Shown here piece after piece: positions 44,611 to 53,043 of a stretch of 64,000 nt of DNA. This stretch comes from Afipia sp049747295 (GTDB taxonomy: Bacteria; Pseudomonadota; Alphaproteobacteria; Rhizobiales; Xanthobacteraceae). The position numbers and the translations under genes were made by a program. Within the stretch, counting starts at the first letter, position 1. Every line of letters begins with the position of its first letter. Where the stretch lies: assembly GCF_049747295.1 (NCBI RefSeq), contig NZ_JBMHJM010000001.1:2232001-2296000 (forward strand), in the 5' to 3' direction. Below the pieces are notes generated by a model. That model was not told the DNA's origin. It searched no databases and saw only the letters and a program-made list of their open reading frames with translations.

Positions 44611-45081
44611 TCAATCCGCGAGATGCCGTTGCATCTCGGGTCTGGCTTTCAACGCAGCACTTTGCTTCACAAAAATCTTTGCCATCCGCTCAGGCGCGAA
44701 GTTCATATCGACGAAGCCCGTCGCGACATTTGCCACCTCAGTGTATTCCGCGATCAACCCGTCCTGCAGCGTCATGATGGCGACGCCTTCGAACATGGCC
44801 CGTGCACCGTTGGCTTCCGGCAGCAGCGACCGGTAACTGAACGTGTAGCGCGCATAGAGCGTTCGTCCGTCGCTGACAGGATCATGCATGTCCCAACGGA
44901 AATCAGTCGCGGTTCGATAGAACCAGTCGTCAACCATGTCCGCGATCTTCGCCCGGCCCGCAAATGCACCGTAGAAGACGTCGTGATAGACGCCGCCCTC
45001 CGTAAACAGTGCCGCGAAGGCACGGCCATCGCGCTGCTCGACGGCGCGGCAAAATTCCCGAAGCATTATCTCTGGCTGCAT
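44611..45081 (-). CDS. Nuclear transport factor 2 / SnoaL-like protein
   Basis: 156-aa protein of the NTF2-like cone fold: LREFCRAVEQRDGRAFAALFTEGGVYHDVFYGAFAGRAKIADMVDDWFY, then a beta-rich half with VSDGRTLYARYTFSYRS and GVAIMTLQDGLIAEYTEVANV. Such proteins are isomerases, hydrolases or dimerisation modules, and no catalytic assignment can be made. It is downstream of the alpha/beta hydrolase on the same strand, 48 bases apart, and may form a two-gene unit with it. Confidence 0.85.
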   Translation of the reverse strand: MQPEIMLREFCRAVEQRDGRAFAALFTEGGVYHDVFYGAFAGRAKIADMVDDWFYRTATDFRWDMHDPVSDGRTLYARYTFSYRSLLPEANGARAMFEGVAIMTLQDGLIAEYTEVANVATGFVDMNFAPERMAKIFVKQSAALKARPEMQRHLAD

Positions 45082-45129
45082 GATGATCTTCCGACCTGAA
45101 GCTCGATTGTGCCGGAAGAACTCGTTGCG

Positions 45130-45927
45130 TCAACCAGCCGACAGCTCGTCGACGGCCGCCAGCATGCGCGCAATGTCTTGCGGCCGTGACAGCCGATGGT
45201 CGCCATCTTGAATCAGGGTGAGGACCACGTCATCGCTGGGCAGACAGTGCGTGAGCGAAAAGGCATGCTGCCACGGAACATCTGGATCCTGCGCGCCCTG
45301 CAGGATGCGGACGGGGCAGCCGACATTGATGGCGCCGCTGAGCAGCAAATGATTGCGGCCTTCTTCAATCAGGTTGCGGGTGATCGGGTAAGGCTCGCCG
45401 TATTCGGACGGGCGATACCAGACACCCTTGGTTTCGAGTTCAGCGCGGATCTCCGGCGAAAAATTTTTCCACATCAACTCTTCAGTGAAATCCGGCGCCG
45501 GCGCAATCAGCACAAGCCCGGCCAGCGTCGCGCGGCAAGGCCCTTTCCGTTTCGCGAGCGCACGTGCCAGCAGCAGCGCCATCCAGCCGCCCATGGACGA
45601 GCCGATGGCGACCTGCGGTCCTTCGCAACAGGTCTCGAATACCGCAAGGCTCTCCTCAAGCCATTGCCCGATCGTCCCGTTGACGAAGTCTCCGCCGGAT
45701 TCGCCATGTCCCGAATAGTCAAAGCGCACACAGGCTCGCCGGTTCTCGCTCGCCCACTCATCGAGCGCCTGCGCCTTGGTGCCCTTCATGTCCGACTTGA
45801 ACCCACCGAGCCATAACAATCCCGGCGCGTCACCGCGGCGTGCACGGACTGCGATCCGACGCACGACATCGCTGCCGACATTGATGAAAACCGGGTCAGA
45901 CCCGGCGGAACCGTCTGCTGAGCTCAT
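45130..45927 (-). CDS. Alpha/beta hydrolase
   Basis: 265-aa serine hydrolase. The oxyanion segment LLWLGGFKSDMKGTKA is followed by FDYSGHGESGGDF and the nucleophile elbow GSSMGGWMALLLA (Ser near residue 98). The acid is probably in QGAQDPDVPW, and the histidine in QDGDHRLSRPQD. The overall layout resembles short-chain ester or thioester hydrolases of the palmitoyl-protein-thioesterase-like ABHD10 group. The substrate is unknown. Confidence 0.88.
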   Translation of the reverse strand: MSSADGSAGSDPVFINVGSDVVRRIAVRARRGDAPGLLWLGGFKSDMKGTKAQALDEWASENRRACVRFDYSGHGESGGDFVNGTIGQWLEESLAVFETCCEGPQVAIGSSMGGWMALLLARALAKRKGPCRATLAGLVLIAPAPDFTEELMWKNFSPEIRAELETKGVWYRPSEYGEPYPITRNLIEEGRNHLLLSGAINVGCPVRILQGAQDPDVPWQHAFSLTHCLPSDDVVLTLIQDGDHRLSRPQDIARMLAAVDELSAG

Positions 45928-46266
45928 GTGAACCTATTTGTCCGACTGACTGTTATTGATGTGCGGCCGCTGGTGCGTCAATCGGCTGCTGAACAGGGAA
46001 CCATAGGGTTAAAAATTGATCGACGGCCATCACGAATTTGCACGGACATAATGCCACGATGCTTGCGCACCAGATGCCACGCCTTTATGTGAACCACACG
46101 CAAAACGTTCCGCCTGAACGATTTGCCGCTTATTTGATGGTTTCGTGACTAATGCCTTTTCCGACCCATTCCGTCGGAAAATACATTCTGCACCATCGGC
46201 GCGCTTGCCCATGGCGCCGTATTCATTCAAACTAAGCCCTTCACTAACAGCATTGGAGAACTACCC
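45928..46266. other. infC upstream region
   Basis: 339 bases holding the divergent promoters of the hydrolase gene and infC. AT-rich patches occur around 46005-46020. A short frame from 46145 overlaps infC and shows no family features. No riboswitch or RNA gene was recognised. Confidence 0.5.
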
Positions 46267-46806
46267 ATTCGCCGTCCGAACAGAGCCCCGGTTGCCGTCG
46301 CCAAAGACGGGCCGCGCATCAACGATGAAATTCGAAATGTCCAAGTCCAGCTGATCGACCAGCATGGTGAAAATCTCGGTACCATCGAGACATCGGTCGC
46401 AGTGAAAATGGCGATGGACGCCGGCATGGATCTGGTCGAGATCTCGCCGAACAACAATCCTCCCGTATGCAAGATCATGGATTACGGGAAGTACAAGTTT
46501 CAGGCCCAGAAGAAGGCCGCTGAAGCTCGCAAGAGGCAGAAAACCGTCGAGATCAAGGAGATCAAACTCCGGCCGATGATCGACGATCACGACTACGACG
46601 TGAAGATGCGCGCGATGCTCCGGTTCTTCGAAGAAGGCGACAAGGTCAAGATCACGCTGCGCTATCGCGGCCGTGAAATGGCCCACCAGGAAATCGGAAC
46701 CAAGCTTCTGGACCGCGTGAAGTCCGAAGTCGCCGAAGTTGCCAAGGTCGAGCAGGACGCCAGGTTCGAAGGCCGTCAGGTCGTCATGGTTCTGGCGCCG
46801 CGCTGA
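46267..46806 (+). CDS. infC: Translation initiation factor IF-3 (ATT start)
   Basis: IF-3 (179 aa) keeps ribosomal subunits apart and checks initiator tRNA pairing. The frame reads (M)RRPNRAPVAVAKDGPRINDE from an ATT codon at 46267, eight bases after GGAG; no ATG or GTG fits until residue 46, which would cut off most of the N-terminal domain. AUU is the known discriminated start of infC, used for autoregulation. The C-terminal domain is complete (VKITLRYRGREMAHQEIG). A terminator follows, so rpmI-rplT are separate. Confidence 0.93.
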   Translation: MRRPNRAPVAVAKDGPRINDEIRNVQVQLIDQHGENLGTIETSVAVKMAMDAGMDLVEISPNNNPPVCKIMDYGKYKFQAQKKAAEARKRQKTVEIKEIKLRPMIDDHDYDVKMRAMLRFFEEGDKVKITLRYRGREMAHQEIGTKLLDRVKSEVAEVAKVEQDARFEGRQVVMVLAPR

Positions 46807-46847
46807 TCGCTAAGCACTGATCGCCAAAGCATTTTTGAAGTACGGAA

Positions 46848-46880
46848 ACAGCCCGCCGATCTGGTGGGCTGTTTTCGTTT
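46848..46880 (+). terminator. infC terminator
   Basis: Stem AACAGCCCGCC / GGTGGGCTGTT (ten pairs, one G-U) with loop GATCT, followed by TTCGTTT. Confidence 0.9.
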
Positions 46881-46884
46881 GGCA

Positions 46885-46912
46885 ACAAAAAAGCGCCGCG
46901 AACCCGCAGCGC
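46885..46912 (-). terminator. Terminator of the small exported protein gene
   Basis: On the minus strand, GCGCTGCG-GGTT-CGCGGCGC (one G-U) is followed by six T residues. It lies back-to-back with the infC terminator. Confidence 0.8.
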
Positions 46913-46932
46913 CATTTTTATTTCTGCTGAAG

Positions 46933-47355
46933 CTACAGGCTTCTGGCGGCTTCCCAGCGTCCCGAACACGCCGTGCTCGCCGATTTCCCGCTCCATTGTC
47001 CGGAGCCGGAATTGCCGGACAGCTTGCCGCTCGCGCTCGCCTTCTGGTCGCCGCGCGCGATGGCAACGCTTACGGCACCTGCCTCGCCAACGCGGCCGGA
47101 GATGTCGAAGCTGCCGTCGCCGGAATAGCTGATGCGGCCGTCGACGACTTTGACCGGGTAGCTATAGGCGGGATCGCAATTTCCAGCCTGGGTAATGATG
47201 GTCACCTTCCAGGCTCCATCGAAGGCGGCCCCCGCTCTGGCGCCGCCGGCAAGCGCGACCGCCGCGGCCAATGCGAGAGCGGCAAAAAGCCAGCGAATGA
47301 TTGCCGGGGAAACAGTGTTCTGGGAAACGGCAATAGCTTTGGCTTTTCTTGCCAT
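46933..47355 (-). CDS. Small exported protein of unknown function
   Basis: 140 aa. A basic N-terminus (MARKAKAIAV) and a hydrophobic stretch (WLFAALALAAAVALAGGARA) give a signal peptide, with cleavage likely before GAAFDGAW. The mature part is a small beta-rich domain with two cysteines (Cys near 60 in AGNCDPAYSYP and another in STACSGRW), probably a disulfide, and the repeated pattern of DGRISYSGDGSFDISGRV and GSGQWSGKSAS. The start ATG at 47355 has GAGGA upstream. It is placed between infC and rpmI on the opposite strand. No function can be given. Confidence 0.75.
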   Translation of the reverse strand: MARKAKAIAVSQNTVSPAIIRWLFAALALAAAVALAGGARAGAAFDGAWKVTIITQAGNCDPAYSYPVKVVDGRISYSGDGSFDISGRVGEAGAVSVAIARGDQKASASGKLSGNSGSGQWSGKSASTACSGRWEAARSL

Positions 47356-47666
47356 CAGGCAGGTCCTCGTGATTTTTGAGTGGGGAATGAGGGGGGCGAT
47401 GATCGGACAGGTTGGGATATAGGCGCGCAACGGCGCACTTGCCAGTATTCCGGCTGATCTCTCATCGCGGTGGCTCGCCGCTCCGGGCAAGACCTTCGGC
47501 GCAAAAGCGACGTTAATCGTTGCCAATTCGGCCTTTCTCTGCAATAAGCCCAACCTTCGTCGCCCGGCTGATTAAGGGCTGCCGTGGCGATGTCAGTGCC
47601 GATCTTCTTCCAATCGGGAATTAGTCGAGCATTTTCAACGCTCTAACGAGCATTTTTGGCCAACAA

Positions 47667-47690
47667 GGCGCCTTTTGGGCGCTGTTTTGT
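47667..47690 (+). promoter_or_regulatory. Terminator-like hairpin in the rpmI leader
   Basis: GGCGCC-TTTT-GGGCGC followed by TGTTTTGTT ends about 20 bases before the rpmI start, and TGTTGCGCAACA (47688-47699) is a second palindrome reaching the AGGAGA ribosome-binding site. The position fits an attenuator or L20-type autoregulatory leader. The gap 47356-47709 holds nothing else recognisable. Confidence 0.5.
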
Positions 47691-47709
47691 TGCGCAACAG
47701 GAGAGCAAA

Positions 47710-47910
47710 ATGCCCAAGTTGAAGACCAAGTCGGGCGCTAAAAAGCGCTTCAAAGTAACCGGAACCGGCAAAGTGGTATCTGCCCATGCCGGCAAGCGTC
47801 ACGGCATGATCAAGCGGACGAAGAAGCAGATTCGTCAGCTGCGCGGCACGCGCATCTTGTTCAAGACCGATGGCGAAAACATCAAGAAGTACTTCTTGCC
47901 GAACGCCTGA
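47710..47910 (+). CDS. rpmI: 50S ribosomal protein L35
   Basis: L35 (66 aa): MPKLKTKSGAKKRFKVTGTG, then GKRHGMIKRTKKQIRQLRGT, full length and highly basic. The ATG at 47710 follows AGGAGAGCAAA; an upstream in-frame ATG would sit within the leader hairpin. rplT follows 62 bases later, the standard rpmI-rplT pair. Confidence 0.97.
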   Translation: MPKLKTKSGAKKRFKVTGTGKVVSAHAGKRHGMIKRTKKQIRQLRGTRILFKTDGENIKKYFLPNA

Positions 47911-47972
47911 TCGCCTGCCGCGCTGAGGCGCGGCTCTCTCACCATTTATTTTTCAGATGAAGGAGATCAGTC

Positions 47973-48332
47973 ATGGCTCGCGTTAAACGCGGTGTGACGG
48001 CTCATGCCAAGCACAAGAAAGTCTACAAGGCCGCCAAGGGTTTCTACGGCCGCCGCAAGAACACCATCCGCGCCGCAAAGGCTGCGACAGACAAGGCTCA
48101 ACAGTACGCTTTCGTTGGCCGCAAGCTGAAGAAGCGCACTTTCCGCGCACTCTGGATCCAGCGCATCAACGCCGCTGTGCGTCCGTTCGGCATGACCTAC
48201 AGCCGATTTATCGACGGCCTCGCCAAGTCGGGCGTTGTTGTCGACCGGAAGGTGCTGTCGGATCTCGCCATCAACGAGCCCGCGGCTTTCCAGGCGATCG
48301 CTGAAAAGGCCAAAGCCGCACTCGCGGCGTAA
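47973..48332 (+). CDS. rplT: 50S ribosomal protein L20
   Basis: L20 (119 aa), an early 23S rRNA assembly protein: MARVKRGVTAHAKHKKVYKAAKGFYGRRKNTIRAAK at the N-terminus and FIDGLAKSGVVVDRKVLSDLA in the globular domain. In other bacteria L20 represses its own operon by binding the rpmI leader. GAAGGAGA lies before the start. pheS follows after 120 bases. Confidence 0.97.
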   Translation: MARVKRGVTAHAKHKKVYKAAKGFYGRRKNTIRAAKAATDKAQQYAFVGRKLKKRTFRALWIQRINAAVRPFGMTYSRFIDGLAKSGVVVDRKVLSDLAINEPAAFQAIAEKAKAALAA

Positions 48333-48363
48333 GCTTGCCCCTCTTGCACGAGGCCGACACGAC

Positions 48364-48383
48364 CGGGGTGTAACCACACCCCG
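48364..48383 (+). other. Hairpin in the rplT-pheS spacer
   Basis: CGGGGTGT-AACC-ACACCCCG is a perfect 8-bp stem, followed later by CGGTTT-ACTC-AAACCG just before pheS. No T-run follows the first. They may form a pheST leader structure; no leader peptide rich in Phe codons was seen. Confidence 0.4.
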
Positions 48384-48452
48384 CTCCGTTCGGCTGGGCA
48401 GTTCGATCCCCGCCGGGCGGTTTACTCAAACCGTTCCCGATGGGGCTCTTGC

Positions 48453-49535
48453 ATGTCCGATCTCGCTACTCTCGAAAACGAAATCCTGTCCGCGATTACC
48501 GCCGCAGCCGATGAAGCCGCGCTGGAAGCGGTTCGCGTCGGCGCGCTCGGCAAGAAGGGCTCGATCTCCGCGCTGCTGGCCACCCTGGGCAAGATGTCGC
48601 CCGAAGAACGCAAGACCGAAGGCGCAGCCATCAATGCCGCCAAGGACAAAATCTCACAGGCCCTGACCGCGCGCCGCGACATTCTCAAGAATGCCGCACT
48701 CGATGCCCGCCTTGCCTCCGAAACCATCGACGTCACGCTGCCGACGCGCGACACCCCCACCGAGCAGGGCCGCATTCATCCGATCAGCCAGGTAATGGAT
48801 GAACTGACCGCGATCTTTGCCGACATGGGCTTCTCGATCGCCGAAGGTCCGGACATCGAGACCGACGATTACAACTTCACCAAGCTGAATTTCCCCGAGG
48901 GCCACCCGGCGCGGGAAATGCACGACACCTTCTTCTTCAATCCGAAGCCGGACGGCTCGCGGCTTCTGCTGCGCACCCATACGTCGCCGGTGCAGGTCCG
49001 CACCATGCTCAGTCAGCAGCCGCCGATCCGCGTGATCTGCCCGGGCCGCACCTACCGCTGCGACAGCGACCAGACCCATACGCCGATGTTCCATCAGGTC
49101 GAGGGTCTGGTGATCGACAAGGGCTCGCACCTCGGCCACCTGAAATGGATTCTGTCGGAGTTCTGCAAGGCGTTCTTCGAAGTCGATAACGTCAACATGC
49201 GCTTCCGTCCGTCGTTCTTCCCGTTCACGGAGCCGTCGCTGGAAGTCGACATTCAGTGCCGCCGCGACAAGGGCGAGATCCGCTTCGGCGAAGGCGAAGA
49301 CTGGCTGGAGATTCTCGGCTGCGGCATGGTTCATCCCAATGTGCTGCGCGCCTGCGGCATCGATCCCGACGTCTATCAGGGCTTCGCGTGGGGCATGGGC
49401 ATCGATCGCATCGCGATGCTGAAATACGGACTGCCGGACCTGCGCGCCTTCTTCGAGGCCGACGTGCGCTGGCTCAATCACTACGGCTTCAAGCCGCTTG
49501 AAGTGCCTACCTTGGCGGGAGGATTGTCGTCGTGA
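48453..49535 (+). CDS. pheS: Phenylalanyl-tRNA synthetase alpha subunit
   Basis: PheS (360 aa), the catalytic subunit of the alpha2beta2 enzyme charging tRNA-Phe. An N-terminal coiled coil (about residues 1-85) binds tRNA. Class II motif 2 is ICPGRTYRCDSDQTHTPMFHQVEG and motif 3 is GFAWGMGIDRIAMLKYGLPDLR. The stop overlaps the pheT GTG (GTGA), giving balanced synthesis of the two subunits. Confidence 0.97.
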   Translation: MSDLATLENEILSAITAAADEAALEAVRVGALGKKGSISALLATLGKMSPEERKTEGAAINAAKDKISQALTARRDILKNAALDARLASETIDVTLPTRDTPTEQGRIHPISQVMDELTAIFADMGFSIAEGPDIETDDYNFTKLNFPEGHPAREMHDTFFFNPKPDGSRLLLRTHTSPVQVRTMLSQQPPIRVICPGRTYRCDSDQTHTPMFHQVEGLVIDKGSHLGHLKWILSEFCKAFFEVDNVNMRFRPSFFPFTEPSLEVDIQCRRDKGEIRFGEGEDWLEILGCGMVHPNVLRACGIDPDVYQGFAWGMGIDRIAMLKYGLPDLRAFFEADVRWLNHYGFKPLEVPTLAGGLSS

Positions 49536-51940
49536 AGTTCACCTTCTCCTGGCTGAAAGAACATCTCGACACCGACGAGCCACTCGAGAAGATCGCCGAC
49601 AAGCTCACCATGATCGGGCTTGAGGTTGAGCATCTCGACGACAAGGCGAAGGCGCTTGCCCCGTTCATCATCGCCAAGGTGATCACCGCCGAGCAGCACC
49701 CGAATGCCGACCGCCTGCGCGTCTGCACGGTGGACACCGGCGACGGCGGTGCACCGGTGCAGGTGGTCTGCGGTGCGCCGAATGCGCGTGCCGGTCTTGT
49801 CAGCGTGTTCTCGCCACCCGGCACCTACATTCCCGGCAAGGACATCACGCTCGGTGTCGGCACCATTCGCGGTGTTGAGAGCCGCGGTATGCTGTGCTCC
49901 GCCGCCGAGCTGCAACTGTCCGAGGATCACGACGGAATCATCGAACTCCCGGCGGATGCCCCCATCGGCAAGCCTTACGCCGAATGGGCCGGCCTTGGCG
50001 ATCCGGTCATTGAGATCAACCTGACGCCGAACCGTCAGGATTGCACCGGCGTGCACGGCATCGCGCGCGATCTCGCCGCCGCCGACATGGGCAAATTCAA
50101 GGATCAGGCGCCGAAGCAGATCAAGGGCGAATTCCCCTCGCCTGTGAAGGTAACGATCGAGGACGCGTCGCTGTGTCCGGGCTTCGCCCTTCGTCTCGTG
50201 CGCGGCGTCAAGAACGGCCCGTCGCCCGAATGGCTGCAGCAGCGGCTGACATCGATCGGACTACGTCCGATCAACGCGCTGGTCGATATCACCAACTTCA
50301 TGACCTTCGACCGCGCGCGCCCGCTGCATGTGTTCGATGCCGCCAAGGTAAAAGGCAATCTCGTCGTCCGCCGCGCCAAAACCGGCGAGACGTTGCTAGC
50401 GCTCGATGGCAAGACCTATACGCTCGATGAGAGCATGTGCGTGATTGCCGATGATCATGCCGTGGAATCGCTCGCCGGCATCATGGGTGGCGAAGCCTCG
50501 GGCTGCGACGAGACCACCACCGACGTGCTGATCGAATCAGCACTGTGGAATGAAATCAACATCGCCCAAACCGGGCGCAAGCTCGGCATCAACTCCGATG
50601 CACGCTATCGCTTCGAGCGCGGCGTCGATCCGGCTTTCATGCTGCCCGGCCTCGAAATGGCGACGAAGCTGGTAATGGATCTGTGCGGCGGCTCGCCGTC
50701 CGAGATCTTCGTCGCCGGCCAGACCCATGGCGATGACCGCATCATCGAATTTCCGATCACGGAAGTGAAGCGCCTCGCCGGCATCGATGTGCCGTTTCCG
50801 GAAATGCGCCGCATCCTCAGCCATCTCGGCTTCATGATTGCAGGCTCAGGTCCCGTGGTGAAGGTCGCGGTTCCGTCCTGGCGCGCCGACGTTCACGGCA
50901 AGGCTGACCTCGTCGAGGAAATCGTCCGTATCGTCGGCGTGGACAGCGTTCCTTTGACGCCGTTCGAGCGTGGCGATGCGCCACGCAAGCCGGTGCTGAC
51001 GCCGATCCAGTTGCGCACGCGCCGTGCCAAGCGCGCGCTGGCCTCGCGCGGCCTCACCGAGGCGATCACCTGGTCGTTCGTCTCCAAGCCGCAGGCCGAA
51101 TTGTTCGGCGGCGGACAAGCTGAACTCGCGCTCGCCAATCCGATTGCCTCCGATCTGTCGGACATGCGGCCTTCGCTCGTTCCGGGGCTGATCACAGCCG
51201 CACAAGCCAATGCAGATCGCGGCTTCGCGGATGTTGCACTGTTCGAGGTGGGACAGATCTTCCGCGGTGACCGGCCGCAGGATCAGTTCATCGCCGCAAG
51301 CGGCATCCGCCGCGCACTGGCCTCCGCCAAGGGCATTGGCCGCCACTGGTCGGGTTCGTCGAGCGTTGATGTGTTCGACGCCAAAGCCGACGCACTCGCA
51401 GCGCTTGCCGCCGCCGGCGCACCGATGCAGGGGCTGCAGATCGTTGCGGGCGGCCCATCATGGCTGCACCCGGGACGGTCCGGCACGATCCAGATCGGCC
51501 CGCAGAACATTCTCGGCCATTTTGGCGAACTGCATCCGCGCGCACTGGAAGCTTTGAAGGCTGAAGGTCCACTGGTCGGCTTCGAAATCATTCTCGAGCG
51601 CATTCCGGACGCGAAGGCCAAGCCGACGCGCGCCAAACCACCGCTTGAACTGTCTCCGTTTCAGCCGGTGTCGCGCGACTTTGCCTTCATCGTCGACCGC
51701 AGCGTGAAGGCAGGCGATATCGTCCGCACCGCGCAGGGCGCAGATCGCAAGCTGATCACGAACGTGACGGTGTTCGACATTTACGAGGGCAAGGGCATCG
51801 ATGACGGCAAGAAGTCGGTCGCCATTGCCGTCACGCTGCAGCCGCGTGAGAAGACACTGACCGATCAGGAGATCGAAGCAGTCGCCTCCAAGATCGTCGC
51901 CGAGGTCACGAAGAAAACCGGCGGCGTATTGCGCGGATAA
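49532..51940 (+). CDS. pheT: Phenylalanyl-tRNA synthetase beta subunit
   Basis: PheT (802 aa), tRNA-recognition and editing subunit; GTG start overlapping pheS. Domains in order: N-terminal EMAP-like OB fold (NADRLRVCTVDTGDG, residues 45-150), B3/B4 editing domain (ALVDITNFMTFDRARPLHVFDAAK), B5 domain, the class II core-like region (SRGLTEAITWSFVSKPQAELF) and a C-terminal ferredoxin-like anticodon-binding domain (FQPVSRDFAFIVD). Length is normal. A terminator begins directly after the stop. Confidence 0.97.
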   Translation: MKFTFSWLKEHLDTDEPLEKIADKLTMIGLEVEHLDDKAKALAPFIIAKVITAEQHPNADRLRVCTVDTGDGGAPVQVVCGAPNARAGLVSVFSPPGTYIPGKDITLGVGTIRGVESRGMLCSAAELQLSEDHDGIIELPADAPIGKPYAEWAGLGDPVIEINLTPNRQDCTGVHGIARDLAAADMGKFKDQAPKQIKGEFPSPVKVTIEDASLCPGFALRLVRGVKNGPSPEWLQQRLTSIGLRPINALVDITNFMTFDRARPLHVFDAAKVKGNLVVRRAKTGETLLALDGKTYTLDESMCVIADDHAVESLAGIMGGEASGCDETTTDVLIESALWNEINIAQTGRKLGINSDARYRFERGVDPAFMLPGLEMATKLVMDLCGGSPSEIFVAGQTHGDDRIIEFPITEVKRLAGIDVPFPEMRRILSHLGFMIAGSGPVVKVAVPSWRADVHGKADLVEEIVRIVGVDSVPLTPFERGDAPRKPVLTPIQLRTRRAKRALASRGLTEAITWSFVSKPQAELFGGGQAELALANPIASDLSDMRPSLVPGLITAAQANADRGFADVALFEVGQIFRGDRPQDQFIAASGIRRALASAKGIGRHWSGSSSVDVFDAKADALAALAAAGAPMQGLQIVAGGPSWLHPGRSGTIQIGPQNILGHFGELHPRALEALKAEGPLVGFEIILERIPDAKAKPTRAKPPLELSPFQPVSRDFAFIVDRSVKAGDIVRTAQGADRKLITNVTVFDIYEGKGIDDGKKSVAIAVTLQPREKTLTDQEIEAVASKIVAEVTKKTGGVLRG

Positions 51941-51967
51941 TTGCAAGAATACTCTCTTGCAATTGTT
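51941..51967 (+). terminator. pheT terminator
   Basis: Stem TTGCAAGA / TCTTGCAA (8 bp, loop ATACTC) followed by TTGTTT, beginning at the base after the pheT stop. The T-run is short. Confidence 0.65.
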
Positions 51968-51984
51968 TCGCATCACTTTAGCGT

Positions 51985-52013
51985 CCCGGCAAACTTAGAA
52001 ACTTTGCCGGGAG
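51985..52013 (+). promoter_or_regulatory. Hairpin sequestering the Shine-Dalgarno of the MBL gene
   Basis: CCCGGCAAA (51985-51993) pairs perfectly with TTTGCCGGG (52003-52011) around loop CTTAGAAAC. The 3' arm contains the first bases of the ribosome-binding site GGGAG (52009-52013), six bases before the ATG. The folded form would block ribosome entry. Confidence 0.55.
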
Positions 52014-52019
52014 CGCCGC

Positions 52020-52973
52020 ATGATCGATCGCCGAGACCTTCTTAGATTTGCCGCGACCGGCACGGCCGCGATGATGTCAAAAGGTTCTCTCGCATTCGCG
52101 CAGAACGCCGCCAAGAAGCCTCGATCGCGGATTGTGTTTCTCGGCACCAAAGGCGGTCCACGGGTCGGCGGCGCATCGAATCCCGCAAATGCGGTGATCG
52201 TCAACGGCACGCCCTACGTGATCGATTGCGGCATGGGCGTCAGCAGGCAATTGGTCAACGCCGGTATCCCGCTTCCGTCGGTCAGATATGTTTTCATCAG
52301 CCATCACCACTCCGATCATAATCTCGAATACGGCAATCTGCTTTACAATGCCTGGGCGTCCGGATTGTCGGCGCCTGTCCATACGTTCGGCCCTGCAGGC
52401 CTGGTGCGGATGACCAGCACCTATTGGGAGCTCAACCGTTTCGATATCGACACACGGATCGAAGACGAAGGCCGGCCCGACATCCGCAAGCTCGTGATCG
52501 CCAAGGACATCACAGACAGCGGTGTGGTGCTGAAAACCGACGATGTCACGGTCACCGCATTCCGCACGCCACATCCGCCGATCACGGACAATTTCGCCTA
52601 CAAGTTCGAGACCCCGGATGGCACCGTCGTGTTCTCAAGCGACACCAACTACAATCCGAAGCTGGCGGAATTCGCCAAGGGCGCCGACGTTCTCGTGCAT
52701 GAAGCGCTATACGAACCCGCCGTCGACCGCCTGGCATTGAAGGTCAAGAACGGCGCCACGCTGAAAAAACACCTGATGGACAGCCACACCACCACCGAGG
52801 ATGTCGGCCGCATCGCGGCGGCGGCGGGCGTTAAGGTGCTCGTGCTCAGTCACTTCGTGCCGGGTGACGATCCGCTGGTCACCGACGACAACTGGACTGA
52901 AGGCGTCAAAAAGCACTTCTCCGGGAAGATCGTCGTCGCCAAGGATTTGATGGAATTGAACCTGCCGGTCTAA
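52020..52973 (+). CDS. Tat-exported MBL-fold metallo-hydrolase
   Basis: 317 aa. A twin-arginine signal (MIDRRDLLRFAATGTAAMMSKGSLAFA) directs export as a folded protein. The metallo-beta-lactamase fold follows: FLGTKGGPRVGG, ISHHHSDHNLEYG (HxHxDH metal site, about residue 99), then FRTPHPPITDNFAYKFE, FSSDTNYNPKL and VLSHFVPGDDP. The layout resembles RNase Z-like or arylsulfatase-like family members that live outside the cytoplasm. The substrate is unknown. A hairpin covers its ribosome-binding site. Confidence 0.87.
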   Translation: MIDRRDLLRFAATGTAAMMSKGSLAFAQNAAKKPRSRIVFLGTKGGPRVGGASNPANAVIVNGTPYVIDCGMGVSRQLVNAGIPLPSVRYVFISHHHSDHNLEYGNLLYNAWASGLSAPVHTFGPAGLVRMTSTYWELNRFDIDTRIEDEGRPDIRKLVIAKDITDSGVVLKTDDVTVTAFRTPHPPITDNFAYKFETPDGTVVFSSDTNYNPKLAEFAKGADVLVHEALYEPAVDRLALKVKNGATLKKHLMDSHTTTEDVGRIAAAAGVKVLVLSHFVPGDDPLVTDDNWTEGVKKHFSGKIVVAKDLMELNLPV

Positions 52974-53043
52974 GCCAGTGTGGTGGTTCAGAAGTTCGCT
53001 ACGGAATGCCCTGCATCATGAGGCGAACTTCGGATTCGGGACA

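Noticed and set aside
46145..46354. Short frame (69 aa) upstream of infC as a possible leader peptide
   Set aside because: It overlaps the infC start in another frame, shows no codon bias for a regulated amino acid and has no clear ribosome-binding site.
48364..48440. Phe-rich leader peptide attenuator before pheS
   Set aside because: Hairpins are present but no short reading frame with Phe codons and ribosome-binding site was found.
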